Positions 16,349-24,350 of a DNA stretch of 45,706 nt are shown piece by piece (position 1 is the first letter of the stretch; the number at the start of each line of letters is the position of its first letter). Position numbers and translations under genes: made by a program. The notes under the pieces were generated by a model. That model was not told where the DNA came from and ran no database searches. It was given only the letters and a program-made list of their open reading frames with translations. This DNA comes from CAYLSV01 sp964386435 (GTDB lineage: Bacteria; Planctomycetota; Phycisphaerae; Tepidisphaerales; Tepidisphaeraceae), in the NCBI GenBank assembly GCA_964386435.1, contig CAYLSV010000023.1, positions 1 through 45,706 on the forward strand, written 5' to 3'.

Positions 16349-17056
16349 ATGCCCGAGACGTTGAGCTACGCGGTGCCGGCCCGCCGCCGGTGGGAGCCGG
16401 CGCGGATCGTGGCGTGGGCGTGGCTCGTGCTGGCAGTGCCGATGATGCTCGCGTCCGTGGCGGTCGCCATCGGCTACGCCAACTTCGCCAACCGCCTCGC
16501 CGCCGACCGCCGCCTGGCCCTCTCTTCCGACCGCCCGCCCCGCGTCGAGGCCGGCGGCCTGAGCGACGAGCAACGCCGCTGGCTCGTCGCCGCCCTCCAT
16601 GACGCCCGGCCGCTGGACGCCGAGGTGCGTGCGTGGTTGGTGGAGGCGCTAGACGAGGTGCCTCTGCCGCTGGACCCGGCGGTGGTGGATTCGCCTGCGG
16701 CGGTGCGGGGGCAGGTCAAGGGCGTCGTGTCGCTCAGCCCCTCGGGACACTCTGACGGCCGCTTATACGATACGCTCCACGGCGGCCTACGAGTTCAACG
16801 CGGAAGCTGGGGAATGTCGGCCGGCGGCGGAAGTCACCCGCTGGGCGGCTTTCGCATGAACGTGACGGAGGCAGGCTACCGCGTCAATGTCTCCTCAACC
16901 GCGAGAAGCCACATCATCGACGGCTACAGCCCAGCAGCATGGTGGGAGATTGGCCTGTCATGGGTGATGCTCGGCGGGTGGTCGCTGAACGCGATCGCTC
17001 TTCTGGCGGCGGCGGCTGCGTCGCTCCGGTTGATTCGGCGGCGTGCGAAACAATAG
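16349..17056 (+). CDS. Hypothetical protein with two terminal membrane segments
   Basis: Predicted 235-residue protein that I do not recognise. A first hydrophobic segment lies near residues 20-45 (IVAWAWLVLAVPMMLASVAV). A polar, presumably extracytoplasmic middle part of about 130 residues follows, then a second membrane segment near the C-terminus (GLSWVMLGGWSLNAIALL), then a basic end (RLIRRRAKQ). The ATG at 16349 is preferred; a GTG at 16325 is possible. It is followed in the same frame by another small membrane ORF and sits between the two hydantoinase subunit genes. Whether it belongs to that pathway or is an insertion in the operon cannot be decided. Confidence 0.6.
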   Translation: MPETLSYAVPARRRWEPARIVAWAWLVLAVPMMLASVAVAIGYANFANRLAADRRLALSSDRPPRVEAGGLSDEQRRWLVAALHDARPLDAEVRAWLVEALDEVPLPLDPAVVDSPAAVRGQVKGVVSLSPSGHSDGRLYDTLHGGLRVQRGSWGMSAGGGSHPLGGFRMNVTEAGYRVNVSSTARSHIIDGYSPAAWWEIGLSWVMLGGWSLNAIALLAAAAASLRLIRRRAKQ

Positions 17057-17077
17057 CCACTGCGGCGGGCGGCGTGG

Positions 17078-17284
17078 GTGGTGCTCGGGCTGGGGTTGCT
17101 GGCCGGGGCGGCGCTGGGGGTGGCGTGGGCCGGGGCGAGCCACGGGGTGGAGCGGGTGCATGGCGATGTCGAACGCCTCGGCACCGCCGCCGCGGCGACT
17201 GCGTCGACGGCGGGCGTGTTGCTGGCGGTGGCGACGTTGTGGGCAACGCGGCGGACACCGGACGATGCGGACGATGTCGGGTAG
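17078..17284 (+). CDS. Possible small membrane protein
   Basis: A 68-residue frame with two hydrophobic stretches (VLGLGLLAGAALGVAWAG and ATASTAGVLLAVATLWA) separated by a polar HGVERVHGDVERLG segment, the shape of a small two-span membrane protein. It begins 21 bp after the previous gene's stop, in the same frame. The GTG at 17078 is a guess. Its stop codon TAG is supplied by the GTAG of the palindrome at 17280, so the original C-terminus may have been replaced by repeat insertion. The high GC makes chance frames common, so this call is tentative. Confidence 0.35.
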   Translation: MVLGLGLLAGAALGVAWAGASHGVERVHGDVERLGTAAAATASTAGVLLAVATLWATRRTPDDADDVG

Positions 17285-17473
17285 CTGCGATCACACTTGG
17301 TCGCAGTCCGGTCGGTCCTCGCCCCGGACTGCGACCACGTGTGGTCGCAGCTACCCGCCCATCTTCGGTGATGATCAAAGTGTCACACCTTGAGGTAGCT
17401 GCGGTCGAACGGACCGCAGTCCGGAATGCGGGTGGCGTGATGCCCGACTGCGGCTCGTTGAGCCGCAGCTACC
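17280..17473. repeat. Cluster of four family A REP-like palindromes
   Basis: Four copies lie at 17280-17311 (plus), 17324-17355 (minus), 17394-17424 (plus) and 17443-17473 (minus). All keep GGTAGCTGCG and CGCAGTC(C)GG at the ends. The inner stems differ yet still pair: CTGCGATC/GGTCGCAG (one wobble), CTGCGACC/GGTCGCAG, CTGCGGTC/GACCGCAG and CTGCGGCTC/GAGCCGCAG. The middle two face each other with a 38-nt spacer that resembles the 37-nt spacer of the pair at 4279-4379. The cluster fills the space before the hydantoinase B gene. Confidence 0.92.
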
Positions 17474-17512
17474 TTGAGTCTCCGTGCGGGTGGGGCGGGG
17501 CTACGCTTGATC

Positions 17513-18995
17513 GTGGATCGGGCACCGTTGCAGATCGTGGCCCACCTGCTCGAAGGGGCGGCCGAGCGGATGGGGCATGTGCTGCAGCGGGCGGCGTTCA
17601 GCGCGAACATCAAGGAGCGGCGGGATTTCTCGTGTGCGCTGTTCGATTCCCGCGGGCGGCTGCTGGCGCAGGCGGCGCATGTGCCGGTGCACCTCGGGTC
17701 GATGCCGGCGAGCGTGGCGGCGGTTTTGGCGGATTTCCCGGGGCTTTTGCCGGGGGAGCACGTGCTGGTGAACGACCCGTACCGCGGCGGCAGCCATTTG
17801 CCGGACGTGACGCTGGTGACGGCGGCGGCGGGCGGGGAAGGGGGGTTCGTGGCGAGCCGGGCGCACCTCGCCGACGTCGGCGGGACGTTCCCCGGCGGCA
17901 TGGGGCTCTCGCGGCACATCGACGAGGAGGGCGTGCGGCTGCCGCCGATGCCGCTGGACGAGGCGAGGGAGAAGCTGCTCGCGGGCGTGCGGGTGCCAAC
18001 GGAAACGGCGGGCGATTTGGCGGCGCTGGTGGCGGCCAACGCGGCGGGGGCGGCGGCGCTGGCGGCGGCGCGCGCCCTCGCCGCCGCGGCCGACGCGCTG
18101 ATTGACCACGCGGCGGAACTGACGACGGCGACGCTGCGGACGCTGCCGGTGGGCGAATGGTCGGCCGAGGATGTTCTCGATGATGACGGCGCGGGCACGA
18201 TTGACATCGCCATCCGCTGCAAGTTGACGCTGGCCGACGGCCGGGCGACGGTGGACCTATCTGGCAGTGCCGACGCGGTGCCGGGGTGCGTCAACTGCCC
18301 GGCGGCCGTCGCGGCGTCGGCGGCGGTCTACGCCTTTGCGTGCCTGGTTCGGCATGTCCATCGCGACGTCGGCGGGGTGCCGCTGAACGCCGTTCGAACC
18401 GATCAACGTCATCACCCGACCCGGCAGCGTGCTGCACGCCGAGCACCCGGCGGCGGTGTGTGCCGGCAACACGGAGACGAGTCAGCGGGTGGTCGATGTC
18501 GTCTTCGCCGCCCTGCGGCAAGCGGCACCGGGCGTTTTCCCCGCGGAATCGGCCGGTTCCATGTCGAGCCTCGCCCTGGGCGGCGACGGGTGGACCTACT
18601 ACGAAACCTCCCCCGGCGGCAGCGGCGGCCACGTGAACTGCGTCGGCGCGTCGGCCGTGCAGACGCACATGACCAACACGCTCAACACGCCCGCCGAGGC
18701 GCTGGAGTTGCAGTACCCGCTGCGCGTCGTCCGCCACGAAGTCGCCGAACAATTCGGCGGCCTTGGCAACAAGCGCGGCGGCGACGGCGTGGTGCGGGAG
18801 CTGCTGTTTCTCGAAGCCGCCGAGGGCGCGCTGCTCGCCGATCGCCGCCGCCATGCGCCCGGCAACGCGACGGCGGGGCGGGACCGCATCATCCGCACGG
18901 GCGGCAACGCCGAGCCGATCGCCGGCAAGGCGACGCTGCGGCTGGAACCCGGCGATCGGCTAGTCGTCCAAACGCCCGGTGGGTCAGGCGCATGA
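17513..18995 (+). pseudogene. Hydantoinase/oxoprolinase subunit B (HyuB-like), frameshifted
   Basis: Partner of subunit A in the ATP-dependent hydantoinase/5-oxoprolinase family. The N-terminal part has IKERRDFSCALFD, AQAAHVPVHLGSMP and NDPYRGGSHLPDVT, all hallmark HyuB motifs. The C-terminal part has PAAVCAGNTETSQRVVDVV, GASAVQTHMTNTLNTP and a TPGGSG tail. The two halves lie in different frames: after PLNA at 18389-18391 one extra G, or loss of two bases, shifts the frame, and FEPINVITRPGS continues from 18393. The family normally reads P-L-N-A-G-x-F at this point, so a 2-base loss is the simplest reading. It may be a real mutation or an assembly error. The start at GTG 17513 gives the usual DRAPLQIVAHLLEG opening; a TTG at 17474 would lie at the edge of a repeat. 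Confidence 0.85.
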
Positions 18996-19017
18996 GATGA
19001 TGGAAGCCGCCCGCTGC

Positions 19018-19100
19018 GATAGTCGCGGCACCACGTGCCGCAGGTCCGGTTGGCGGATGTCTGCCCGGGCGAACCTGCAGCACGTGGTGCTGCGGCTATC
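19018..19100. repeat. Inverted pair of family C REP-like palindromes
   Basis: Copies at 19018-19049 (plus, starts GATAGTCGCGGCAC) and 19070-19100 (minus; read in reverse it starts GATAGCCGCAGCAC). The inner stems GCGGCAC/GTGCCGC and GCAGCAC/GTGCTGC differ by a compensated base pair. Here the GTAG foot has become ATAG. The second copy overlaps the predicted N-terminus of the following lipoprotein gene. Confidence 0.8.
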
Positions 19101-19653
19101 GCTGTTGACGCCGCTCATCATGGCGTGTGTCGTGTGGATGACGGGCTGCGTCAACGTTGTCACCCCGCCGGCGGTGGAGGGTGAGCCGGCGCTGCTGTTC
19201 GTCGCCGATTACGGCAAGCACGCCAGCCTGCTCGTGCCTCGCGGCGACGCGTACGAGGAGTGGGCGTTCGGCGATTGGGACGTGTTCGTGCTCGACGAGA
19301 ACCACGCCAGCGGCTACGTCGACGCCATGCTCTTCAGCGACGGCGCGGGCCTGGGTCGGGCGATCCACGAGCCGTTTGAGCCGGAGCGGTTCGGCCGCCG
19401 CGGCATCCGCCTGACGGCGGTGCCGGTCGAGCCCTCGGCCGCTAAGTCGCTCGCCGCCGCGCTTGATGCTCAATTCGCCGCCGGCGGCGCGACGCGGCGG
19501 TACAACCCGACCGTCGGCCTCACGTTCGTCCGCGTCGAGGAGCATTACTGGCTGGGCCACACCTGCAACGACGCCGTCGCCGATTGGCTGCGCGCCGCCG
19601 GCTGCCACGTCCGCGGCAACGGCTGGTCGAGCCGGTTCGTCGTCCGGGAGTGA
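19057..19653 (+). CDS. Putative lipoprotein, DUF2459-like
   Basis: Predicted 198-residue lipoprotein. Starting from the ATG at 19057, a basic n-region (MSARANLQHVVLR), a hydrophobic stretch and the lipobox WMTGC (Cys31) can be seen. The body has EWAFGDWDVFV and a C-terminal HTCNDAVADWLRAAG. These resemble the FGWGDxDFY and TCNxWxxxxLRAAG motifs of DUF2459 (an uncharacterised group once annotated near urease genes), but the similarity is partial. The start is uncertain, because a palindromic repeat (19070-19100) covers codons 5-15; GTG 19084 or ATG 19120 could be the original start. It stands 61 bp after the hydantoinase B stop. Confidence 0.6.
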   Translation: MSARANLQHVVLRLSLLTPLIMACVVWMTGCVNVVTPPAVEGEPALLFVADYGKHASLLVPRGDAYEEWAFGDWDVFVLDENHASGYVDAMLFSDGAGLGRAIHEPFEPERFGRRGIRLTAVPVEPSAAKSLAAALDAQFAAGGATRRYNPTVGLTFVRVEEHYWLGHTCNDAVADWLRAAGCHVRGNGWSSRFVVRE

Positions 19654-19670
19654 GGCATTAGGATTCCGGC

Positions 19671-20804
19671 ATGGCCGGGGCCGATGACTACTTCGAGCAG
19701 ACCGAGCGGATTCGCAACTCACTGGACCACGCGACCAGCGCAGTGTTAATAACGGGGCTGGAGCAACTCTTGGCGTTGGCCGACGCTCACGACGACCCGG
19801 AGGCCCGCATCAACTGGCGGATGTCGCTGCTGCACGTGGCCGATCAAGCGGACGATTTTCCTCGCGTGCTGCAAACGTTCCAGGAGCTTCAGCAACTACG
19901 CGAAGCCCACCCCGACGACGAGCAACTCTCGGCCGGCGTGCCGTGGTTTCACAAGTGGGTCATGGAGCAGCTGCCCGCGTATGCCGAGGTGCCGCGGGTG
20001 CGGATTGAGGCGTTGTTCGACGACATGGCCGCCGAGTACTCGGCGGCCGGGCAGGGGGCGGCGCAGGTGACGCTGCTACGGTGCAAGGCAGCCCACTTGA
20101 TGAACGACGACGCGCTGGCCGCCGAGCAATTCGAGCGTTGGCAACAGGAGCAGGGCGGCGACAGCGACGACTGCGCGGCATGTTTGACGGACTTCAAGGT
20201 CACACACCACCTCAACGCCGGCGAGCTGCAGCAGGCGTACGAGGCGGCCGAGCCGATTCTGTCGGGCGAGGAGTCGTGCGCCGAGGTGCCGGCGACGACG
20301 TTCAGCCGGCTGCTGCTGCTCGTCGCCGCGATGGGGAACGCCGAGGCGGCCCACGCGATGCACCGGGCCTGCCGGTACCAAGTACGTAAGACGTTGAAGC
20401 TGGCCGGCTTCCTCGGCCGGCACGCGCTGTTCCTGGCGCTGGGGGTGCGATCTCGGGAAGGGGCACGGCTGTTGCCGGCGCTGTTGCCGGCGGCCGAGGC
20501 TTCGGGGAACACGGTGCGGCGGTACCACGCCTTCTGCGGCGCATGGGCGGTGCTGGTCGGCCTGGTGCGGGAGGACATCAAACGCGTGCCGCTGCCGAGC
20601 GGGCTGCCGGTGACGGGCGATAACCGGACGGCCGACGTGGCCGAGGCGCTCACGTGGTGCGCTAACGAAACCGCCGACGCCGCCAAGCGGCTCGACGACC
20701 GCAACGGCAACACGGGCTACACCGACCGCCTGCGGTCGCTGCACGAGGCGATAACCAACGTGCCGGACGACGCCGCCGATTGCAACACACGGCCACCCGA
20801 CTAG
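19671..20804 (+). CDS. Helical-repeat (TPR-like) hypothetical protein
   Basis: Predicted 377-residue soluble protein with no signal peptide. It is almost entirely helical, with alternating 30-40 residue helix pairs such as LEQLLALADAHDDPEARINWR and LLRCKAAHLMNDDALAAEQF, suggesting TPR-like repeats. There are several cysteines (DDCAACLTDF) but no clear metal site. I do not recognise a named family. The ATG at 19671 lies 17 bp after the lipoprotein stop, so the two may be cotranscribed. It is convergent with the ABC ATPase gene (23 bp). A scaffold or protein-binding role is a reasonable but unproven guess. Confidence 0.7.
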   Translation: MAGADDYFEQTERIRNSLDHATSAVLITGLEQLLALADAHDDPEARINWRMSLLHVADQADDFPRVLQTFQELQQLREAHPDDEQLSAGVPWFHKWVMEQLPAYAEVPRVRIEALFDDMAAEYSAAGQGAAQVTLLRCKAAHLMNDDALAAEQFERWQQEQGGDSDDCAACLTDFKVTHHLNAGELQQAYEAAEPILSGEESCAEVPATTFSRLLLLVAAMGNAEAAHAMHRACRYQVRKTLKLAGFLGRHALFLALGVRSREGARLLPALLPAAEASGNTVRRYHAFCGAWAVLVGLVREDIKRVPLPSGLPVTGDNRTADVAEALTWCANETADAAKRLDDRNGNTGYTDRLRSLHEAITNVPDDAADCNTRPPD

Positions 20805-20827
20805 AACCGAAGAGTTCGCGAACCTTC

Positions 20828-21691
20828 TCACTCGCCGTCGAGGCGGAGGCGGACGCCGGTGGTGCCTCGGCCGGTGCCGAAGCAGACGCAAACGTCGTCG
20901 GGCGCGCCGCTGGCGGCCACCTTGCCGTGGCGCATCACGCTGACGTGGTCGGCGGCGATCAGGGCTTCGTGCGGGTCGTGCGTGACCATGAGCGTGGCCA
21001 CGCCGGCTGCTCGGAGCAGGGCGAGGGTTTCGGTGCGGACACGGTCGCGCAGCTCGGCATCGAGGCCGCTGAACGGCTCGTCGAGGAGCATGACAGCCGG
21101 GTTGCGGGCCAAGGCGCGGGCGAGGGCGACGCGTTGCTGCTGGCCGCCGCTGAGGGTGTGCGGCATGCACTTCTCGAAGCCGCCCATGCCGACTCGGGCC
21201 AGCAAGGCGTCGGCCGCCTGTTTCCGCTCGCGGCGCGGGCGGTCTTTCGACATGCCGAACATGACGTTCTTGCGGGCGTTCAGGTGGGGAAAGAGCGCGA
21301 AGTCCTGAAATACGAACCCCACCGCCCGCCGCTCGGGCGGCAAATGGCCGTCGGGGCCGGCGACGAGGGCGTCGTTGATTTTAATCGTGCCCTCGCCGGC
21401 CCGCTCCAAGCCGGCGATCAGGCGAAGCAAGGTCGTCTTGCCGCTGCCACTGGGGCCGAGCAGGCAGTGAACCTCGCCGGCAGCGACGTGCAGGTCGACG
21501 CCGTCGACGATCGTGAGCCGCTTGCTGTAGCCGTAGCGGATGCCCTTCAGCGCCACGCCGCCGGCGCGGGCCAGTCCGCCGAGGCGGACCGGATTCGGCT
21601 CACGTTGCAAATCACCGGCCGCGCCACCGGAGGGGCAGGTGGCGCAGGCCGACAGTTCGTTCACGTCCTTGGTCACAATCGGGGCCGACAT
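20828..21691 (-). CDS. ABC importer ATP-binding protein, Fe(III)/FbpC-like
   Basis: ATPase of an iron- or thiamine-type importer together with the upstream permease. The 287-residue protein has Walker A GPSGSGKT (79-86), Q-loop FVFQDFALFPHL, signature LSGGQ (180-184), Walker B MLLDEP (201-206) and the switch His238. LSGGQQQRVALARALA is the classic CUT1/Fe3+ form. It has an N-terminal extension of about 45 residues with a CATC motif (16-19), and it lacks the C-terminal TOBE regulatory domain of full-length FbpC/PotA proteins. The ATG at 21691 is 29 bp after the permease stop, indicating an operon. Confidence 0.88.
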   Translation of the reverse strand: MSAPIVTKDVNELSACATCPSGGAAGDLQREPNPVRLGGLARAGGVALKGIRYGYSKRLTIVDGVDLHVAAGEVHCLLGPSGSGKTTLLRLIAGLERAGEGTIKINDALVAGPDGHLPPERRAVGFVFQDFALFPHLNARKNVMFGMSKDRPRRERKQAADALLARVGMGGFEKCMPHTLSGGQQQRVALARALARNPAVMLLDEPFSGLDAELRDRVRTETLALLRAAGVATLMVTHDPHEALIAADHVSVMRHGKVAASGAPDDVCVCFGTGRGTTGVRLRLDGE

Positions 21692-21720
21692 CGGGGTTGA
21701 GCAGTCTATGACACGGCGTC

Positions 21721-23445
21721 TCAACTCGCCAGTCCGTCGGCACTTTGACGCACCACCGGGCCGACAACCGGCTCGGCGGCCGGCTCGCGCACCGGCTCGC
21801 GCACCGGCTCGCGCGGCCGGCGGTCCAGCAGGCTGCTGAGCACGATCACCGGCAGCAGCCCGATGACCATGATCGCCAGCGCCCCGCTCGAGGCCTCGCT
21901 GAGCCGTTCGTCGCTGGCCAGTTGGTAGACCCGCACGGCCAGCGTGTCGAAGTCGAACGGCCGCAGCATGAGCGTGGCCGGCAGCTCCTTCGTCACGTCG
22001 ACGAACACCAGCAACATCGCCGCCAGCAGGCTGCCCCGCAGCATGGGCAAATGGACCGACCACAGCAGCCGCCGGCCCGAGGCGCCAAGCGTGCGGGCGG
22101 CGTCGTCGAGGTTCAGCCGCACGCGAGCCAACCCCTGCTCGATCATCGCGAGGGCGACAGCGAGGAACCGCGTCTGATAACCCAGCACCACGGCGACAAC
22201 CGACCCTGAAAGGATCAGCCCCGGCCGGGCGTCGCGGCCGAACCAGTCGCCGACGAGGCCGTTGATCTGCCAATCGAGCCACGTCAGCGGCACGAGCAGC
22301 CCAATCGCCACGACGAACCCCGGCAGGGCGTAACCCAGGCCCGACAATTTGAGGGCGACGGTCATGACCTTCCCCGGCCACACCCGCCGGCCGTAGGCGA
22401 CCAGCACCGCCAGCGTCGCGGCCAACACGCTGGCAATGAGCGCCAGCAGGAACGTGTTGGCCCCGTGATCGAAGAACAACTCGGCCGCCCGCGCGTCGCC
22501 GGCCTGCCACGCCATCGTCGCAAAAATCGCCAACGGCCCGCCGAAACCGAGCAGAATCGGCACGAGGCAAGCGATGAGCGCCAGCCCGCCGCGGACCGGG
22601 CCGAGCGGGTAGACGGCCGGCGCCCGCTGCCGGGTGGTGGCCGCGTGGAACCTTGCCTTTCGTCGGGAGAGCGTCTCCAGCAGCACCAGCAGGAACACGC
22701 CCCCGAGCAGAACGCTCGACAATTGGGCCGCCGCCGCCTGCGACTCTTGACCCTTCCACGTCCGGTAGATGCCGGTCGCCAACGTGTCGACGGCGCAGTA
22801 ATCAACCGCCCCGAAGTCGGCCAGCGTTTCCATCAGCACCAGCGCAAGACCCGCAAAGACCGCCGGCCGCGCCAGCGGCAGGGCGACGGTAAAAAAGCTT
22901 TGCCACGGCCCTCGCCCGAGCGACCGGCTGACCTCCACCGCCGTCACCGATTGCTCGATGAACGCGGTCCTCGCGGCAAGGTAAACGTACGGGTACAGGC
23001 TCAAAGTCAGGATCATCGCTGCACCGTAAATGGTGCGGATCTCCGGGAAAAAGTAGTCGTCTCGGCCCCAGCCCGTCACTTTTCGCAGCCACGTCTGCAC
23101 CGGGCCGCTGAACTGCAGCACGTCGGTGTAGGCGTACGCCCCGAGATATGCCGGCACCGCCAGCGGCAGCAGCGCCATCCACCGCAGCGGCCGACTGCCG
23201 GGAAAGCGGCACATCGTCACCAACCACGCCATGCCGACACCAATGACGAGCGTCGCCGCCGCGACCATCAGCGCCAGCCACAGCGTGTTGAGCGCGTAGT
23301 CGGCCAGCCGCGTCTCGACGAGGTGCCCCCACGCCCCGCCCGAGTCGGCGAACACGCTGCCGAGCACGACGGCGATCGGCACAACCACGACCGAGGCCGC
23401 CACCCAACCGGCCACCGGCCACACCCCACGCAGCAACCGCGTCAT
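21721..23445 (-). CDS. ABC importer permease with two fused domains, FbpB/ThiP-like
   Basis: Predicted 574-residue integral membrane protein with about twelve spans in two homologous halves. Each half carries an EAA-type coupling loop: VEVSRSLGRGPWQSFFTVALPLARPA in the first and LDDAARTLGASGRRLLWSVHLPMLRG in the second. This architecture is typical of the iron(III), thiamine or 2-aminoethylphosphonate permeases. The cytoplasmic C-tail contains three in-frame copies of REPV/REPA, encoded by a 12-bp tandem repeat (21781-21816). The ATG at 23445 begins the first span after a short basic leader. No periplasmic binding protein gene is in the window. Its substrate is therefore inferred only from architecture, iron being most likely. 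Confidence 0.88.
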   Translation of the reverse strand: MTRLLRGVWPVAGWVAASVVVVPIAVVLGSVFADSGGAWGHLVETRLADYALNTLWLALMVAAATLVIGVGMAWLVTMCRFPGSRPLRWMALLPLAVPAYLGAYAYTDVLQFSGPVQTWLRKVTGWGRDDYFFPEIRTIYGAAMILTLSLYPYVYLAARTAFIEQSVTAVEVSRSLGRGPWQSFFTVALPLARPAVFAGLALVLMETLADFGAVDYCAVDTLATGIYRTWKGQESQAAAAQLSSVLLGGVFLLVLLETLSRRKARFHAATTRQRAPAVYPLGPVRGGLALIACLVPILLGFGGPLAIFATMAWQAGDARAAELFFDHGANTFLLALIASVLAATLAVLVAYGRRVWPGKVMTVALKLSGLGYALPGFVVAIGLLVPLTWLDWQINGLVGDWFGRDARPGLILSGSVVAVVLGYQTRFLAVALAMIEQGLARVRLNLDDAARTLGASGRRLLWSVHLPMLRGSLLAAMLLVFVDVTKELPATLMLRPFDFDTLAVRVYQLASDERLSEASSGALAIMVIGLLPVIVLSSLLDRRPREPVREPVREPAAEPVVGPVVRQSADGLAS

Positions 23446-23524
23446 GCCCGCCCCTGTTGAACTGTCACCTCGTGAAGACGCACCGGCGACAGGGTAGCTG
23501 CGACCTCGCCCGACGCGTCCGCCG

Positions 23525-24109
23525 TCACGGCTGCAGCAGCTTGAGCTGCCATTGGCCGTCGACGCGCGTGAACCGCTCGCGGTGGTGGATGCGGCTCTCG
23601 CCGTCGTGCCAAATCTCGATCTCGGTGGGAACGATCCGCCAGCCGCCCCAGTGCGGCGGCCGGGGGACGTCACCGCCCTCGAACCGCTTTTCGGCTTCGG
23701 CGACAGCATTCAACAACGCCTCGCGGCTGTCGAGCGGGCGGCTTTGCTGGCTGGCCCACGCCCCAATTTGGCTGCCGCGGGGGCGGGTGGCGAAGTAGGC
23801 GTCGTCTTCCTCGGCCGTGAGTTTTTCCACGCGGCCGGCCACTTGGATCTGCTTAAGCGTCGCATGCCAGTAAACCCCGAGGGCGACGTGCGGGTTGTGT
23901 CTCAGATCGGCGGCCTTGGCCGACTCGTTGTTGGTAAAAAACTGCACGCCGCGGTCGTCGATTGCCTTCACGAGCACGGTGCGGACCCACGGCCGATGCT
24001 CGGCATCCACCGTGGCCAAGGCGACAGCGGTGGGGTGGGGTGCGCCCGCGGCCTCGGCGGCGGCAAGTTCGGCGGCGAAGCGCTGCAACGGGTCGTAAGC
24101 GTCGGCCAT
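23525..24109 (-). CDS. pdxH: Pyridoxamine/pyridoxine 5'-phosphate oxidase
   Basis: FMN-dependent oxidase that makes pyridoxal 5'-phosphate in the salvage and final biosynthetic step. The 194-residue protein shows the family order: PTAVALATVDAEHRPWVRTVLVKAID, FFTNNESAKAADL (FMN phosphate binding), VYWHATLKQIQVAGRVEKL, SRPLDSREAL, and the C-terminal WGGWRIVPTEIEIWHDGESRIHHRERF ending in W-Q-L-K-L-L-Q-P in place of the usual RLAP. It is slightly shorter than the E. coli enzyme (218), missing the N-terminal extension. The ATG at 24109 is well placed. It lies 79 bp upstream of the permease gene on the same strand and is divergent from the Tad block. Confidence 0.93.
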   Translation of the reverse strand: MADAYDPLQRFAAELAAAEAAGAPHPTAVALATVDAEHRPWVRTVLVKAIDDRGVQFFTNNESAKAADLRHNPHVALGVYWHATLKQIQVAGRVEKLTAEEDDAYFATRPRGSQIGAWASQQSRPLDSREALLNAVAEAEKRFEGGDVPRPPHWGGWRIVPTEIEIWHDGESRIHHRERFTRVDGQWQLKLLQP

Positions 24110-24350
24110 ACGCCCAGATTACGCCAAACCTCGGTGCAAGCGGCGGATCTGAAGATTCGTCACTTTCTGCACTAATGGGACGTCCGAGAACCGGCCGGCA
24201 CGTCCCAAAGCAAATTCATGTCGCAACCGGCTTAACCGGCACCTCTTGCACGCCGACACCTGTTGTGGAAGCCCGGCCCTCGCGAATGTTTCGCGGCGGG
24301 TGATTCGGCCATCAACGGCCAACGCAACGCAACGTGAACAAGGGATTGAG
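24110..24350. promoter_or_regulatory. Divergent regulatory region between pdxH and the Tad block
   Basis: This 241-bp gap must hold the Tad promoter and probably the pdxH promoter. I could not find a credible -35/-10 pair or a correctly spaced sigma-54 site. There is a GC-poor stretch around 24150-24185. The region upstream of cpaB contains AAGGGA at 24340-24345, which may be its ribosome binding site. Confidence 0.4.

Noticed and set aside
17482..17506. GGGGCGGGGCTACGC fragment resembling the GTAG end of family B
   Set aside because: The second arm is missing and the stretch is simple G-rich sequence at the start of the hydantoinase B gene.
23493..23505. GGTAGCTGCGACC upstream of the permease gene, like the left half of family A
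   Set aside because: No complementary right half is present within 40 bp, so it may be chance or an old fragment.
24180..24260. Possible sigma-54 promoter ahead of the Tad block (GGCAC...TTGC)
   Set aside because: The spacing between the GG and GC elements is 8 or 11 instead of 10 bases, so it does not fit a functional site.
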